A stretch of 6,858 nucleotides of DNA from Tannerella sp. (GTDB lineage: Bacteria; Bacteroidota; Bacteroidia; Bacteroidales; Tannerellaceae): positions 1 to 6,858 of the forward strand of contig JAISOP010000325.1 in assembly GCA_031275525.1 (NCBI GenBank), in the 5' to 3' direction. Shown here piece by piece: positions 1 through 6,197 of the stretch. The stretch's first letter is position 1. Every line of letters begins with the position of its first letter. Position numbers and translations under genes: made by a program. A model generated the notes under the pieces. That model saw only the letters and a list, made by a program, of their open reading frames with translations, did not search any database and was not told the DNA's origin.

Positions 1-829
1 GGACGCGCGTAGGGCCTTTCGCACCCTTTTTGGTTCGGATGGCGATCACGCCGTTTGCCCCTCTCGATCCCCAAATGGCCGCCGAAGCCCCGTCTTTCAG
101 GACGGTGATTTCTTCTATATCGTCCGGATTGATGTTCAGCAGGTTTGCAAACTGCTCCTGGTTGAGGTTACTGAAATCGAAAGAGGACGGGATGTTGTTT
201 TCGTAGGGTACATCGTTAACCACGATCAGCGGTTCTGAATTGGAATTGATGGAAGTTGTTCCCCGTACCCGGAGTGTAGAACCGGCTCCGAGGTTTCCGG
301 AGTTCCCGATAATATCCAGCCCGGCGATTTGTCCCTGCAAGAGGTCGTCGATAGAAGGCGCCGATATGCCGGTGAACTTTTCGATGGACAGTTTCTGTAC
401 GGCTCCCGATATTTCGCGCTGGGGGATTGACAGCGTTCCGTCGGAGTGCATTGCTCTTGCTGAAACGACGACTTCGGAGAGGGTATTGCTTTCTTCGAGT
501 ACGATGTCAAACTTGTGTGCATCGCCGATAGCCACGTCTTTGGTAACAAAGCCGATGTATATAAACCGGAGTTTGTTGGCCGTGTTTTTTATCTGGAGCG
601 AGAAGTTGCCGGTATAGTCGGTCGAAGCCGCTGATACAGCCCGGTTGTTTTTGTCTATTTCGTGTACCTGCACGCCGATCAGTTCTTCCCCAAAGGCGGA
701 AACCACTTTCCCGGTGGCGATTATATCGTTTGCCTGTCCTTGCAGGTACAGGGGGAAAAGCATCAGGATAACCGGCAAGTACTTCAGTTTTTTCATGATC
801 CTTGAATCCTGTTTCATAATTCTATTCAT
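1..829 (-). CDS. SusC/RagA-family TonB-linked outer membrane receptor, N-terminal part (3' end outside window)
   Basis: This is the N-terminal 276 codons of an outer-membrane barrel that imports oligosaccharides or peptides with TonB energy, normally with a SusD-type lipoprotein lid. Reading from the ATG at 829, a basic stretch and hydrophobic core at about residues 13-30 (KKLKYLPVILMLF) form a signal peptide with probable cleavage near GQA-ND. Residues about 37-112 look like a carboxypeptidase-regulatory-like beta domain (GKVVSAFGEELIGVQV, then DYTGNFSL and FIYIGF). LSEVVVSA at 117-124 resembles the TonB-box region. The plug domain follows and ends in the SusC hallmark LKDGASAAIWGSRGANG (244-260). 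I see no STN domain, so coupling to an ECF anti-sigma factor is not indicated. The start is uncertain: in-frame ATGs lie at 829, 817 and 796. I chose 829 because it overlaps the upstream stop codon by 8 nt; the start at 796 gives the most compact signal peptide. The barrel is beyond the window edge. Substrate cannot be told from this part. Confidence 0.93.
   Translation of the reverse strand, partial: MNRIMKQDSRIMKKLKYLPVILMLFPLYLQGQANDIIATGKVVSAFGEELIGVQVHEIDKNNRAVSAASTDYTGNFSLQIKNTANKLRFIYIGFVTKDVAIGDAHKFDIVLEESNTLSEVVVSARAMHSDGTLSIPQREISGAVQKLSIEKFTGISAPSIDDLLQGQIAGLDIIGNSGNLGAGSTLRVRGTTSINSNSEPLIVVNDVPYENNIPSSFDFSNLNQEQFANLLNINPDDIEEITVLKDGASAAIWGSRGANGVIAIRTKKGAKGPTRV
822..829 (-). other. 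Stop/start overlap (ATGAATAG) coupling FAS1 and SusC genes
   Basis: On the minus strand the octamer ATGAATAG holds the first possible SusC start (ATG, 829-827) and the FAS1 stop (TAG, 824-822). Overlaps of this kind usually allow a terminating ribosome to restart on the next gene. No strong Shine-Dalgarno sequence precedes this ATG, which is common in Bacteroidota. If translation really starts at the ATG at 817 or 796, the genes would overlap less or be about 25 nt apart, which still fits one operon. Confidence 0.6.
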
Positions 830-3419
830 ATTTCAGTGCTTTATCTATTAAATGGATTACCGCGCGGGAAGAGGATACGATCTGGGTAGCGTTCATGTAG
901 TTGCTGTTGTTTACGATGTAATCGCGCGTCATCCGGTTATACAGTCCATCGGTTTTTATCACCTGTGCGGCGGTTTCCGGCGATCTGTTTTCTCCGTATA
1001 TATTCAGGTTTTCCCCGTTGCTGTTGATGGTTACTTTGCGGAACTTGCCCCGTTCGTTGCGGGCAGCCGTTTCGTAGCTTATTCCGGAGAATGACTTGCC
1101 GTCAATGAAAACGGAATTGTCCATGAAGTGGAACTTTAGAAATTCCAGCAGGTAGAGTGTCATTTCCTTTTTCCGGTCATAATCGGTTTCATCTGCTATT
1201 TCGCTCCAGGGATGCAGCCTGGGATCGTCGGCGAAGGCCCGGGCAAGGGCATCTTCGGTCGGAACGAATACCGTGTAGCGGAAGTTATTAAACGAGTTGA
1301 CTACAAATCCGATTCCCGATGTGGCGCCCACCTTTTTGTAGTCGAAGATCGGGAGAATGTCCTTGTCGTTCTGAAAGAAGGTAAACACCTGCTCGTCGCC
1401 TAAGAGCAGTTCCATGAACGCCCGGTATTCGTCGTGTTCCCGCATCAGGGTATAGACAGACTTGGTTGGGTCGTGGAGGATTTTATCAATAAACCAGGTT
1501 TTGCCGTTTTCCGAAGGGAAAGCGTTTTTTTTCCCGGTCTTGTTGGCTGTAATTTCAGCCGGGAGCGATCCGGTTTCGATGTCTCCCCCTCCGGCGATTT
1601 GGAGTTGGTCACCGCCGTTACTGATTTTCAGGGTTGCGCCGCTTTTGGTGCGGGCATATCGGGTCTGTCCGTCGTCGATGTATCCGCTCATTGCCCCGGT
1701 CGCCTTTTCTTTCTGCCCGACAACGATGTGCATGTCGATAATATCGTTTATCCGGTTGAGGATGATGGCCTGCTCCGTGTTCCTCAGTTCCCGGAGGAGT
1801 TCGCCTTTGTTTCCGTTTTCATCTGCCCGGTACACCTTTGCGTAAACCATGTCTGTTTCCGGTACATAATTGAACGACCATATTTCGGGGTTTGTTCCGC
1901 GCGCCCAGGAAATGGGGTCTCGGTAGTTGTCGAAAGCATCGTCGGCAGGGATGAGCAGGTTATACATGTTTTCGATGGATCGGAGGTACATAAAGAACTT
2001 CATGTTATTGTGGCGGATGCCCCAGTTCATGATTTCAGTTTCCGGGGCAGTCATGACGGAAGCAAATACGGACTGGAAGTCCACGGGAGGATAAACGGCC
2101 TCCGTGACATAAACGGCTCCGTTTCCGGTGACATACGTTTTGCGGATGTCTTCCTTCTTCACGTTCATGTAAAAGCTGGATTCGTCGTTCATGGTTGCCC
2201 ATTCGTGGGGCAAGGCGCTCAGGAACGATTTCTTCTGGTGATTTTTCAGGAAAAGGGCTAACAGGGAGGTGGGTACGTTGTCCCACGTTCCGTAAATATC
2301 TTTCAGGTAGCGTCCCTTTTCACTGTTGAAATAATCGTTCAGCGCTTGGTCGGTCGGGACGAAGGTCGCTCCCATGTCCTGGTTGGATCCGCCGTTATAG
2401 GCATGATCCGTCGGATCGTAATAAAGCAGTCCGTAATTGGTCAGGGTGTTTCCAGTGGGATCGGCATTGAAATCGGCATCGTTGAAATACCGCTTAATGA
2501 AAATGCTGTCCGATTCCGGGATAAGTGGACGGTCGGGCGTGGCGCCGTTGTAATAGTTATGCACGCTTCGCGCCGATTCTTCGGAATAGACGGGCATGGA
2601 GAATTTATTCAGCAGGCTGCTGAAAAGATTCGTTTCCCCGTTATCGCGGATAATCTGCGCCATGTTTTTGACCGGAGTCAGGACATCTTCCACGACGTGG
2701 ATATATCCGTTTTTGCAGATAATATCTTTTTTGATCACTTTCACTCCGTTCACATGGATGTCACCGGCATTGAGCGTCTGACCGTTGAACAGGACGGCAA
2801 AATCCTCATCGGTAATACCGTGCATCGTTCTGTTAGCCGGTGTGAAATGGACGATACGGGGTGACTGTTCGTTTTCGAGCAGATAAAGACCTCTGTTGCG
2901 GTATGGCGCCCAGTAGCTGTTTGCCTGAAAGAGAGCGTCGTCGGCAGTAAAACCCACGCTGTCGAGACAGGAATTTGCTGCTATCCGCCGGATGGCCAGT
3001 CCTTCATTCAGTCCGGGGTTTTCGGCATCTCCGGATGGGGTGTTTGACAGCATGTAGGTCAAATAAGCCATGTTGACCATGCTGGTGTTCATGATTTCCC
3101 GCTTCTGCGCGTGAGAGAGGTTTTCATACTTGCTTGCGCCGTATGGATTATTTGTGGCAAAAAAGCGGTCGAAGGCATCATCCCGTGCGGGGAAGAGGGT
3201 CTTGCTTCCGGTGTAAAGAAGGACTTCCTTATAATTGAGTTCGTCAATCAGCTTCAGGAAGTAAGTGAAATGTCCGTCTTTTTCCAGTTCTTCATAAATA
3301 CTGGCGCCCAGAAAATCAGGCTCGCCGTTGTCGTAGATGTATTCGTCTTCACAGGACAGGAAAGCAGTCAACCCGGCCAAAGTGAAGAGATGCAGCATTA
3401 CGGAAAGTGTTTTGTTCAT
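822..3419 (-). CDS. Four-unit fasciclin (FAS1) domain lipoprotein
   Basis: This 865-residue protein probably sits on the cell surface as a lipid-anchored adhesion or ligand-binding partner of the downstream SusC receptor; that role is inferred from context. The N-terminus has a lipoprotein signal peptide with lipobox LTAFLSC, the acylated Cys being residue 23, followed by acidic residues. Four FAS1-like units can be followed by their H1-type motifs: TLFPARDDAF (74-83), ATFVPTDQAL (351-360), NLLIPADDAF (487-496) and TVFVPTEDAL (716-725). Each is closed by an H2-type strand: NGYIHVVEDVLTP near 237-249, NGAVYVTEAVYPP near 433-445, KTWFIDKILHDP near 640-651, and AVIHLIDKAL near 853-862. The units span about 42-250, 252-446, 447-650 and 653-863. 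At about 200 residues each they are longer than the usual FAS1 domain of roughly 130-140, so they carry insertions. No SusD features are visible. The ATG start fits the lipoprotein signal exactly. The stop codon lies inside the longest start region of the SusC gene, indicating co-translation. Confidence 0.9.
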   Translation of the reverse strand: MNKTLSVMLHLFTLAGLTAFLSCEDEYIYDNGEPDFLGASIYEELEKDGHFTYFLKLIDELNYKEVLLYTGSKTLFPARDDAFDRFFATNNPYGASKYENLSHAQKREIMNTSMVNMAYLTYMLSNTPSGDAENPGLNEGLAIRRIAANSCLDSVGFTADDALFQANSYWAPYRNRGLYLLENEQSPRIVHFTPANRTMHGITDEDFAVLFNGQTLNAGDIHVNGVKVIKKDIICKNGYIHVVEDVLTPVKNMAQIIRDNGETNLFSSLLNKFSMPVYSEESARSVHNYYNGATPDRPLIPESDSIFIKRYFNDADFNADPTGNTLTNYGLLYYDPTDHAYNGGSNQDMGATFVPTDQALNDYFNSEKGRYLKDIYGTWDNVPTSLLALFLKNHQKKSFLSALPHEWATMNDESSFYMNVKKEDIRKTYVTGNGAVYVTEAVYPPVDFQSVFASVMTAPETEIMNWGIRHNNMKFFMYLRSIENMYNLLIPADDAFDNYRDPISWARGTNPEIWSFNYVPETDMVYAKVYRADENGNKGELLRELRNTEQAIILNRINDIIDMHIVVGQKEKATGAMSGYIDDGQTRYARTKSGATLKISNGGDQLQIAGGGDIETGSLPAEITANKTGKKNAFPSENGKTWFIDKILHDPTKSVYTLMREHDEYRAFMELLLGDEQVFTFFQNDKDILPIFDYKKVGATSGIGFVVNSFNNFRYTVFVPTEDALARAFADDPRLHPWSEIADETDYDRKKEMTLYLLEFLKFHFMDNSVFIDGKSFSGISYETAARNERGKFRKVTINSNGENLNIYGENRSPETAAQVIKTDGLYNRMTRDYIVNNSNYMNATQIVSSSRAVIHLIDKALKYE

Positions 3420-3488
3420 ATTGATTCTTATATTATATCCAAAATTTCTAATTTACCTGCCCCGAAGCAGTCACCTTTGGGGTGTATT

Positions 3489-3569
3489 TGTCATTGCGGG
3501 CCTGATCCGCAATCCCCGAAAACCAATGTCCTTTTTTCAGGGGGATTCCGCGTCAAGCGCGGGATGACA
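3489..3569. repeat. REP/MITE-like inverted repeat pair
   Basis: Two 30-base arms face each other: 3489-3518 (starting TGTCATTGCGGGC) and 3540-3569 (ending GCGCGGGATGACA). By hand alignment they match at 22 of 30 positions once one is reverse-complemented. Each arm is also a small palindrome. In the left arm ATTGCGG (3493-3499) pairs with CCGCAAT (3507-3513) around a 7-base loop. In the right arm CCGCG (3548-3552) pairs with CGCGG (3558-3562) around TCAAG, and the stem can extend to 8 bp with one T-G pair. The 21-base spacer includes a run of six T. This two-arm layout is typical of REP/BIME-type or small non-autonomous palindromic repeats dispersed between genes. Copy number cannot be judged from one window, so its being a repeat family is inferred from form. 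Confidence 0.65.
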
Positions 3570-3573
3570 GCCC

Positions 3574-3628
3574 TTTGAGACAGCCTCTGAGGAGTACTTA
3601 CTCCCCCAGGGGCTTTTGAGGCAGCCCC
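3574..3628 (-). other. Stem-loops and short direct repeat just behind the GH95 stop codon
   Basis: On the minus strand, immediately after the GH95 TAG, GGGGCT can pair with AGCCCC (plus-strand 3623-3628 with 3609-3614) around an 8-base loop. A second small hairpin follows, GGAGT with ACTCC (3591-3595 and 3600-3604) around ACTT. The near-identical 12-mers TTTGAGACAGCC (3574-3585) and TTTGAGGCAGCC (3615-3626) lie 41 bases apart. The position suggests a role in ending or protecting the GH95 message. However, no T-run follows either stem on the transcribed sense, so this is not a canonical intrinsic terminator. Confidence 0.35.
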
Positions 3629-5956
3629 CTATAGCTGCAGCCATTCTTCCTTTTCCAGTTTCACGGTAATCATTCCCTTTTCCGGGTGTTTGACTGCAAA
3701 CGATTTACCGGCAGCAGCTTTTATTTTCGCCTCAACCACTTTTCCGTTTACCCATTTCAGGTACACTTCGGCTCCCCCGCGTGCGCAAAGGCCTTTGAAG
3801 CTGCCCGTGTGCCATTCCTTTGGCAGGGCAGGCAACAGTTCGATGTATCCATCATGACTTTGGAGCAGCATTTCGATCATTCCGGCGGGCGCCGCTTCGT
3901 TGGCGTCGAACTCAAAGATGTCTTCGTTGGCGCCGGCAATGCCGGCAGGCGACATGGTGAAGAGGTTTTCGCTGGAAAACCCGGTTAACAGGCCTTTGAG
4001 GTTACTGTAAGCTTCCTGTGCTTTTTTCAGGCGGGCATAGAAGCAGATTACGTTTGCCCGGCTCCATTCCACATCTTCATACTGTTCGGCATTTATTTGC
4101 CGGTGAATGGATTTGGCTGCCGCATCCGCCAGGCGGGGTGTTTTTTCCGGGGTGATTTGGCTGAAGGGATACAGCGCCAGCAAATGGGAGGAGTGGCGAT
4201 GTTCGGGATGTCCCAGCTCGTAATCTTCCAGCCATTCCTGCACTGTTCCGTCTCCGGCAACCTGGACAGGCGGGAGCCGCTTTTGCGCCGCTTCCACGGC
4301 CTGGCAAAAAGCGGGTTCCGTGTTCAGCAGCTTGCCGGCTTCGATGCAGGCGGCAAACGTTTCATATATCAGTACCCGGTCGCAGGTAGGCATCATGGAC
4401 AGGTTGTATTCCCGTCCGTTCACTTTGAACGAGTTTTCGGGAGAAGTGCTGGGGCCGGATACTAAGTAGCCGTTGCGCGGGTCTTCGACTAAGTAGTCCA
4501 GGAAAAACTCCGCGCTCTTTTTCAGGATAGGCCACGCCTGCTTTGCCAGGAATTCCCGGTCTAAAGTAAAATCGTAATGCGTCCAGAGGTGGGAAGCCAG
4601 CCATGCGCCGGCAGTCGGGAAAAGCCCCCAGCCGGTACCCTGTCCGGGCGCAGTATATCCCCAGATGTTTGCGACGGTGTGAGCTGTCCATCCCCGGCAG
4701 CCATACACTTTGCGGGCGGTCTTTTCGCCGTAGTGCGACAGGTCTTCCAGGTATTTGAACAGCGGGGCGTTACATTCATGCAGGTTTCCGGCATTGGCCA
4801 GCCAGTAGTTCTGTTCGGTATTGATGTCCAAATGATAGTCGCATGTCCAGGGCATGTTGCACGCCAGGTTATCGTTCCATATCCCCTGTAGGTTTGCCGG
4901 TAAAAGCGAGTTTTCCCGTGAAGAAGCAATCAGCAGATAGCGTCCATACTGGAAAAAGAGGGCAAACAGGCCGGGATCATCGCCTTGTCCGGCTTTCAGT
5001 TGTTGCCGGCGCACGTCTGTCGGGAGTTTGTCTGCCGGGCTTTTTCCCAAGTCCAGCTGCACGCGGTTGAAAAGGCGCCGGTAATCCCTGACATGCGCCT
5101 CTTTCAGTTCGCGGTATGTTTTAGAAGTTGCCTTTTGGATCGTTTGGCTGCAAAGTTCCCTGTATCCGCTGTTTTTGAAACTGGTGCGGATGTCGATTGC
5201 AATCAGCGCTTCATTACTGTTTTCTACAATTAACGTGTTGTTTTGAGCATGCACTTTTCCTCCGTTGAGGGTTATCTGTACAGTTCCTTCATAAAGTACG
5301 CCGCCTGGTCCCTGTTTGGGGAACAGGGCCTGCCCGGAGAAAATCAGCCGGTTGTCCGAAACGCAGATGTCTGATTGCCGCAGCAGGTCTAATTCGATTT
5401 CGAAGTTCAGGGCGTTTTTGGCGCTTGCGGTTAAGCGGATTAGCAAAGCGTCGTCCGGGTTTGAGCAGATGTATTCGCGGCTGTAGCGGACGTTTCCTGC
5501 TTTGTAAGTCACCGAAGCGATTGCCGATGCCATATCCAGTTCCCGGCGGTATTCGCTGATTTTGCCGGTGTGTTTTCCTTTGATTTTCAGATCGCCCATC
5601 GGCAGGTGCGTCCCGAAAGAATGGGGCGTTCCAGAGAGGAAACGGTTGGCTAAATCGCTGCCCTCGTCCATTTTGCCTTCAAAGTAGAGCCTGCGAATCC
5701 GGGAGAGGATGTCTTTCCCGCAGGGGATTTCCTGATTTTCGTCGTACTGTCCCGACCAGAGGCTGCTTTCATTCAGGGCGACCGTTTCGACGTCGGTACC
5801 GCCGTAAATCATGGCGCCCAGCCGTCCGTTGCCGACAGGCAAGGCTTGCATCCATTCGCTTGCGGCCTGTTTATACCACAGCTTTAACGGCGGCTCTGCT
5901 GCTTTTAGAGCCGTAAGTGTCGAAAGTAAACCGGTAATAAGTAGTATTAATCGCAT
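3629..5956 (-). CDS. Glycoside hydrolase family 95 protein (alpha-L-fucosidase/alpha-L-galactosidase type)
   Basis: This 775-residue inverting exo-glycosidase should release terminal alpha-linked L-fucose (classically alpha-1,2) or L-galactose from glycans. A signal peptide (MRLILLITGLLSTLTALKAA) sends it to the periplasm or beyond; there is no lipobox and no T9SS tail. The order is typical of the family: N-terminal beta domain about 22-260 (LPVGNGRLGAMIYGG at 39-53; ALNESSLWSG at 60-69; THLPMGDLKI at 116-125), a helical linker about 270-300, an (alpha/alpha)6 catalytic barrel about 325-700 (FQYGRYLLIASSR at 335-347; LPANLQGIWND at 352-362), and a C-terminal beta domain to 775. By family knowledge, Glu507 in SPEN is the likely general acid. 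His375, Asp377 and Asn379 (in HLDINTEQNYW) and Asp684 (FEFDANEAA) line up with the His, two Asn and Asp of characterised members. The first Asn is Asp here. Length is normal for the family. The ATG at 5956 fits the signal peptide. Substrate within the family is uncertain. Confidence 0.92.
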   Translation of the reverse strand: MRLILLITGLLSTLTALKAAEPPLKLWYKQAASEWMQALPVGNGRLGAMIYGGTDVETVALNESSLWSGQYDENQEIPCGKDILSRIRRLYFEGKMDEGSDLANRFLSGTPHSFGTHLPMGDLKIKGKHTGKISEYRRELDMASAIASVTYKAGNVRYSREYICSNPDDALLIRLTASAKNALNFEIELDLLRQSDICVSDNRLIFSGQALFPKQGPGGVLYEGTVQITLNGGKVHAQNNTLIVENSNEALIAIDIRTSFKNSGYRELCSQTIQKATSKTYRELKEAHVRDYRRLFNRVQLDLGKSPADKLPTDVRRQQLKAGQGDDPGLFALFFQYGRYLLIASSRENSLLPANLQGIWNDNLACNMPWTCDYHLDINTEQNYWLANAGNLHECNAPLFKYLEDLSHYGEKTARKVYGCRGWTAHTVANIWGYTAPGQGTGWGLFPTAGAWLASHLWTHYDFTLDREFLAKQAWPILKKSAEFFLDYLVEDPRNGYLVSGPSTSPENSFKVNGREYNLSMMPTCDRVLIYETFAACIEAGKLLNTEPAFCQAVEAAQKRLPPVQVAGDGTVQEWLEDYELGHPEHRHSSHLLALYPFSQITPEKTPRLADAAAKSIHRQINAEQYEDVEWSRANVICFYARLKKAQEAYSNLKGLLTGFSSENLFTMSPAGIAGANEDIFEFDANEAAPAGMIEMLLQSHDGYIELLPALPKEWHTGSFKGLCARGGAEVYLKWVNGKVVEAKIKAAAGKSFAVKHPEKGMITVKLEKEEWLQL

Positions 5957-5975
5957 ATATGCTTGATTTGTAAAA

Positions 5976-6012
5976 CCCTCCCCCCTTGCCCCCTCCTCAC
6001 AGGGGAGGGGGC
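5976..6012. repeat. C-rich/G-rich palindrome, left copy
   Basis: GCCCCCTCC (5988-5996) pairs perfectly with GGAGGGGGC (6004-6012) around a 7-base loop, a 9-bp all-but-one G-C stem. The same segment matches the right copy (6130-6165) at about 30 of 36 positions without gaps, so the two are copies of one element on either side of the 23-bp tandem array. Confidence 0.75.
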
Positions 6013-6128
6013 TTTGCTCTGATGTTCAGAGCAGTGTTGCTCGGATGTTCAGAGCAGCGTTGCTCGGATGTTCAGAGCAGCGTTGCTCTGATGTTCAGAG
6101 CAGCGTTGCTCGGATATTCAGAGCAAAG
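6012..6128. repeat. 23-bp tandem repeat array, four full units plus partial ends
   Basis: Four full units lie at 6021-6043, 6044-6066, 6067-6089 and 6090-6112. Each begins GATGTTCAGAGCAG and ends TTGCTCG or TTGCTCT, and they differ at only two positions. A truncated unit end precedes them (6013-6020) and a truncated unit start follows (6113-6125). Each unit holds an inverted repeat, AGAGCA facing TGCTC(T/C) around a 4-base GCGT-type centre; unit 3 with the first bases of unit 4 gives a perfect 8-bp stem (TCAGAGCA/TGCTCTGA). The array is bounded by a perfect 11-bp inverted repeat, CTTTGCTCTGA (6012-6022) and TCAGAGCAAAG (6118-6128). The unit length is not a multiple of three, which argues against coding. 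Confidence 0.9.
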
Positions 6129-6129
6129 A

Positions 6130-6168
6130 CCTCTCCCCCTTGCCCCTTCCCCACAAGGGAGGGGGAGG
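6130..6168. repeat. C-rich/G-rich palindrome, right copy
   Basis: This is the second copy of the C-rich element. CCTC (6130-6133) and the following C5 run pair, with one bulge, with the G-run ending GAGG (to 6168). Compared with the left copy the core from TTGCCCC to AGGGGG differs at three of 26 positions. It ends 29 bases before the stop codon of the T9SS-tailed gene, so on the minus strand it is the first strong stem-loop behind that gene and may slow or end its transcription. No T-run follows, so a terminator role is only a possibility. Confidence 0.7.
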
Positions 6169-6197
6169 CGGACGCCGTTGGGGGGGTGGGGTGTTTT

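Larger units (their letters stand above)
3420..3628. other. 209-bp intergenic spacer between GH95 and FAS1 genes
   Basis: This gap has two parts. The roughly 50 bases next to the FAS1 start (3420-3470) are AT-rich and would be where a promoter for the FAS1-SusC operon should lie, but I find no convincing Bacteroidetes-type -33/-7 pair. The rest (3489-3628) is taken up by an inverted REP-like pair and small stem-loops, listed separately. No reading frame here looks like a gene. Confidence 0.6.
5957..6197. other. 241-bp repeat-rich spacer upstream of GH95
   Basis: Almost the whole gap between the T9SS-protein stop and the GH95 start is filled by a composite palindromic repeat (5976-6168), followed by a G-run tract (6180-6191). 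Only about 19 AT-rich bases (5957-5975) lie between the repeat and the GH95 start. No recognisable promoter fits there, so GH95 is transcribed either from within the repeat or by read-through. Open frames across this stretch on the plus strand are made by the repeat itself and are not genes. Confidence 0.65.

Noticed and set aside
240..617. Plus-strand open frame across the SusC gene, and an overlapping minus-strand frame at 226-549
   Set aside because: The SusC frame with its plug-domain signature runs uninterrupted across this stretch; both others are out-of-frame shadows.
1434..2261. Long plus-strand open frame (275 codons) opposite the FAS1 gene
   Set aside because: It lies entirely antisense to a well-supported gene, has no recognisable domain, and its composition is that of a complementary-strand shadow.
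2346..2864. Plus-strand open frame of 172 codons opposite the FAS1 gene
   Set aside because: Antisense shadow with no domain, signal peptide or own ribosome site; the minus-strand FAS1 frame is continuous through it.
3432..3447. TATAAT (minus strand, 3437-3432) and AAATTTTG (3447-3440) as a promoter for the FAS1-SusC operon
   Set aside because: The TATAAT hexamer is only about 12 bases from the start codon with no -35 partner, and AAATTTTG only loosely matches the Bacteroidetes TAnnTTTG box and lacks an upstream TTTG/TTG at the right spacing. Possible but not supported.
6012..6128. CRISPR array
   Set aside because: The units are directly contiguous with no unique spacers, so it is a tandem repeat and not a CRISPR array.
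6130..6168. Intrinsic terminator for the T9SS-tailed gene
   Set aside because: The stem-loop is strong but no T-run follows on the minus strand; it is better explained as a copy of the C-rich palindromic repeat.
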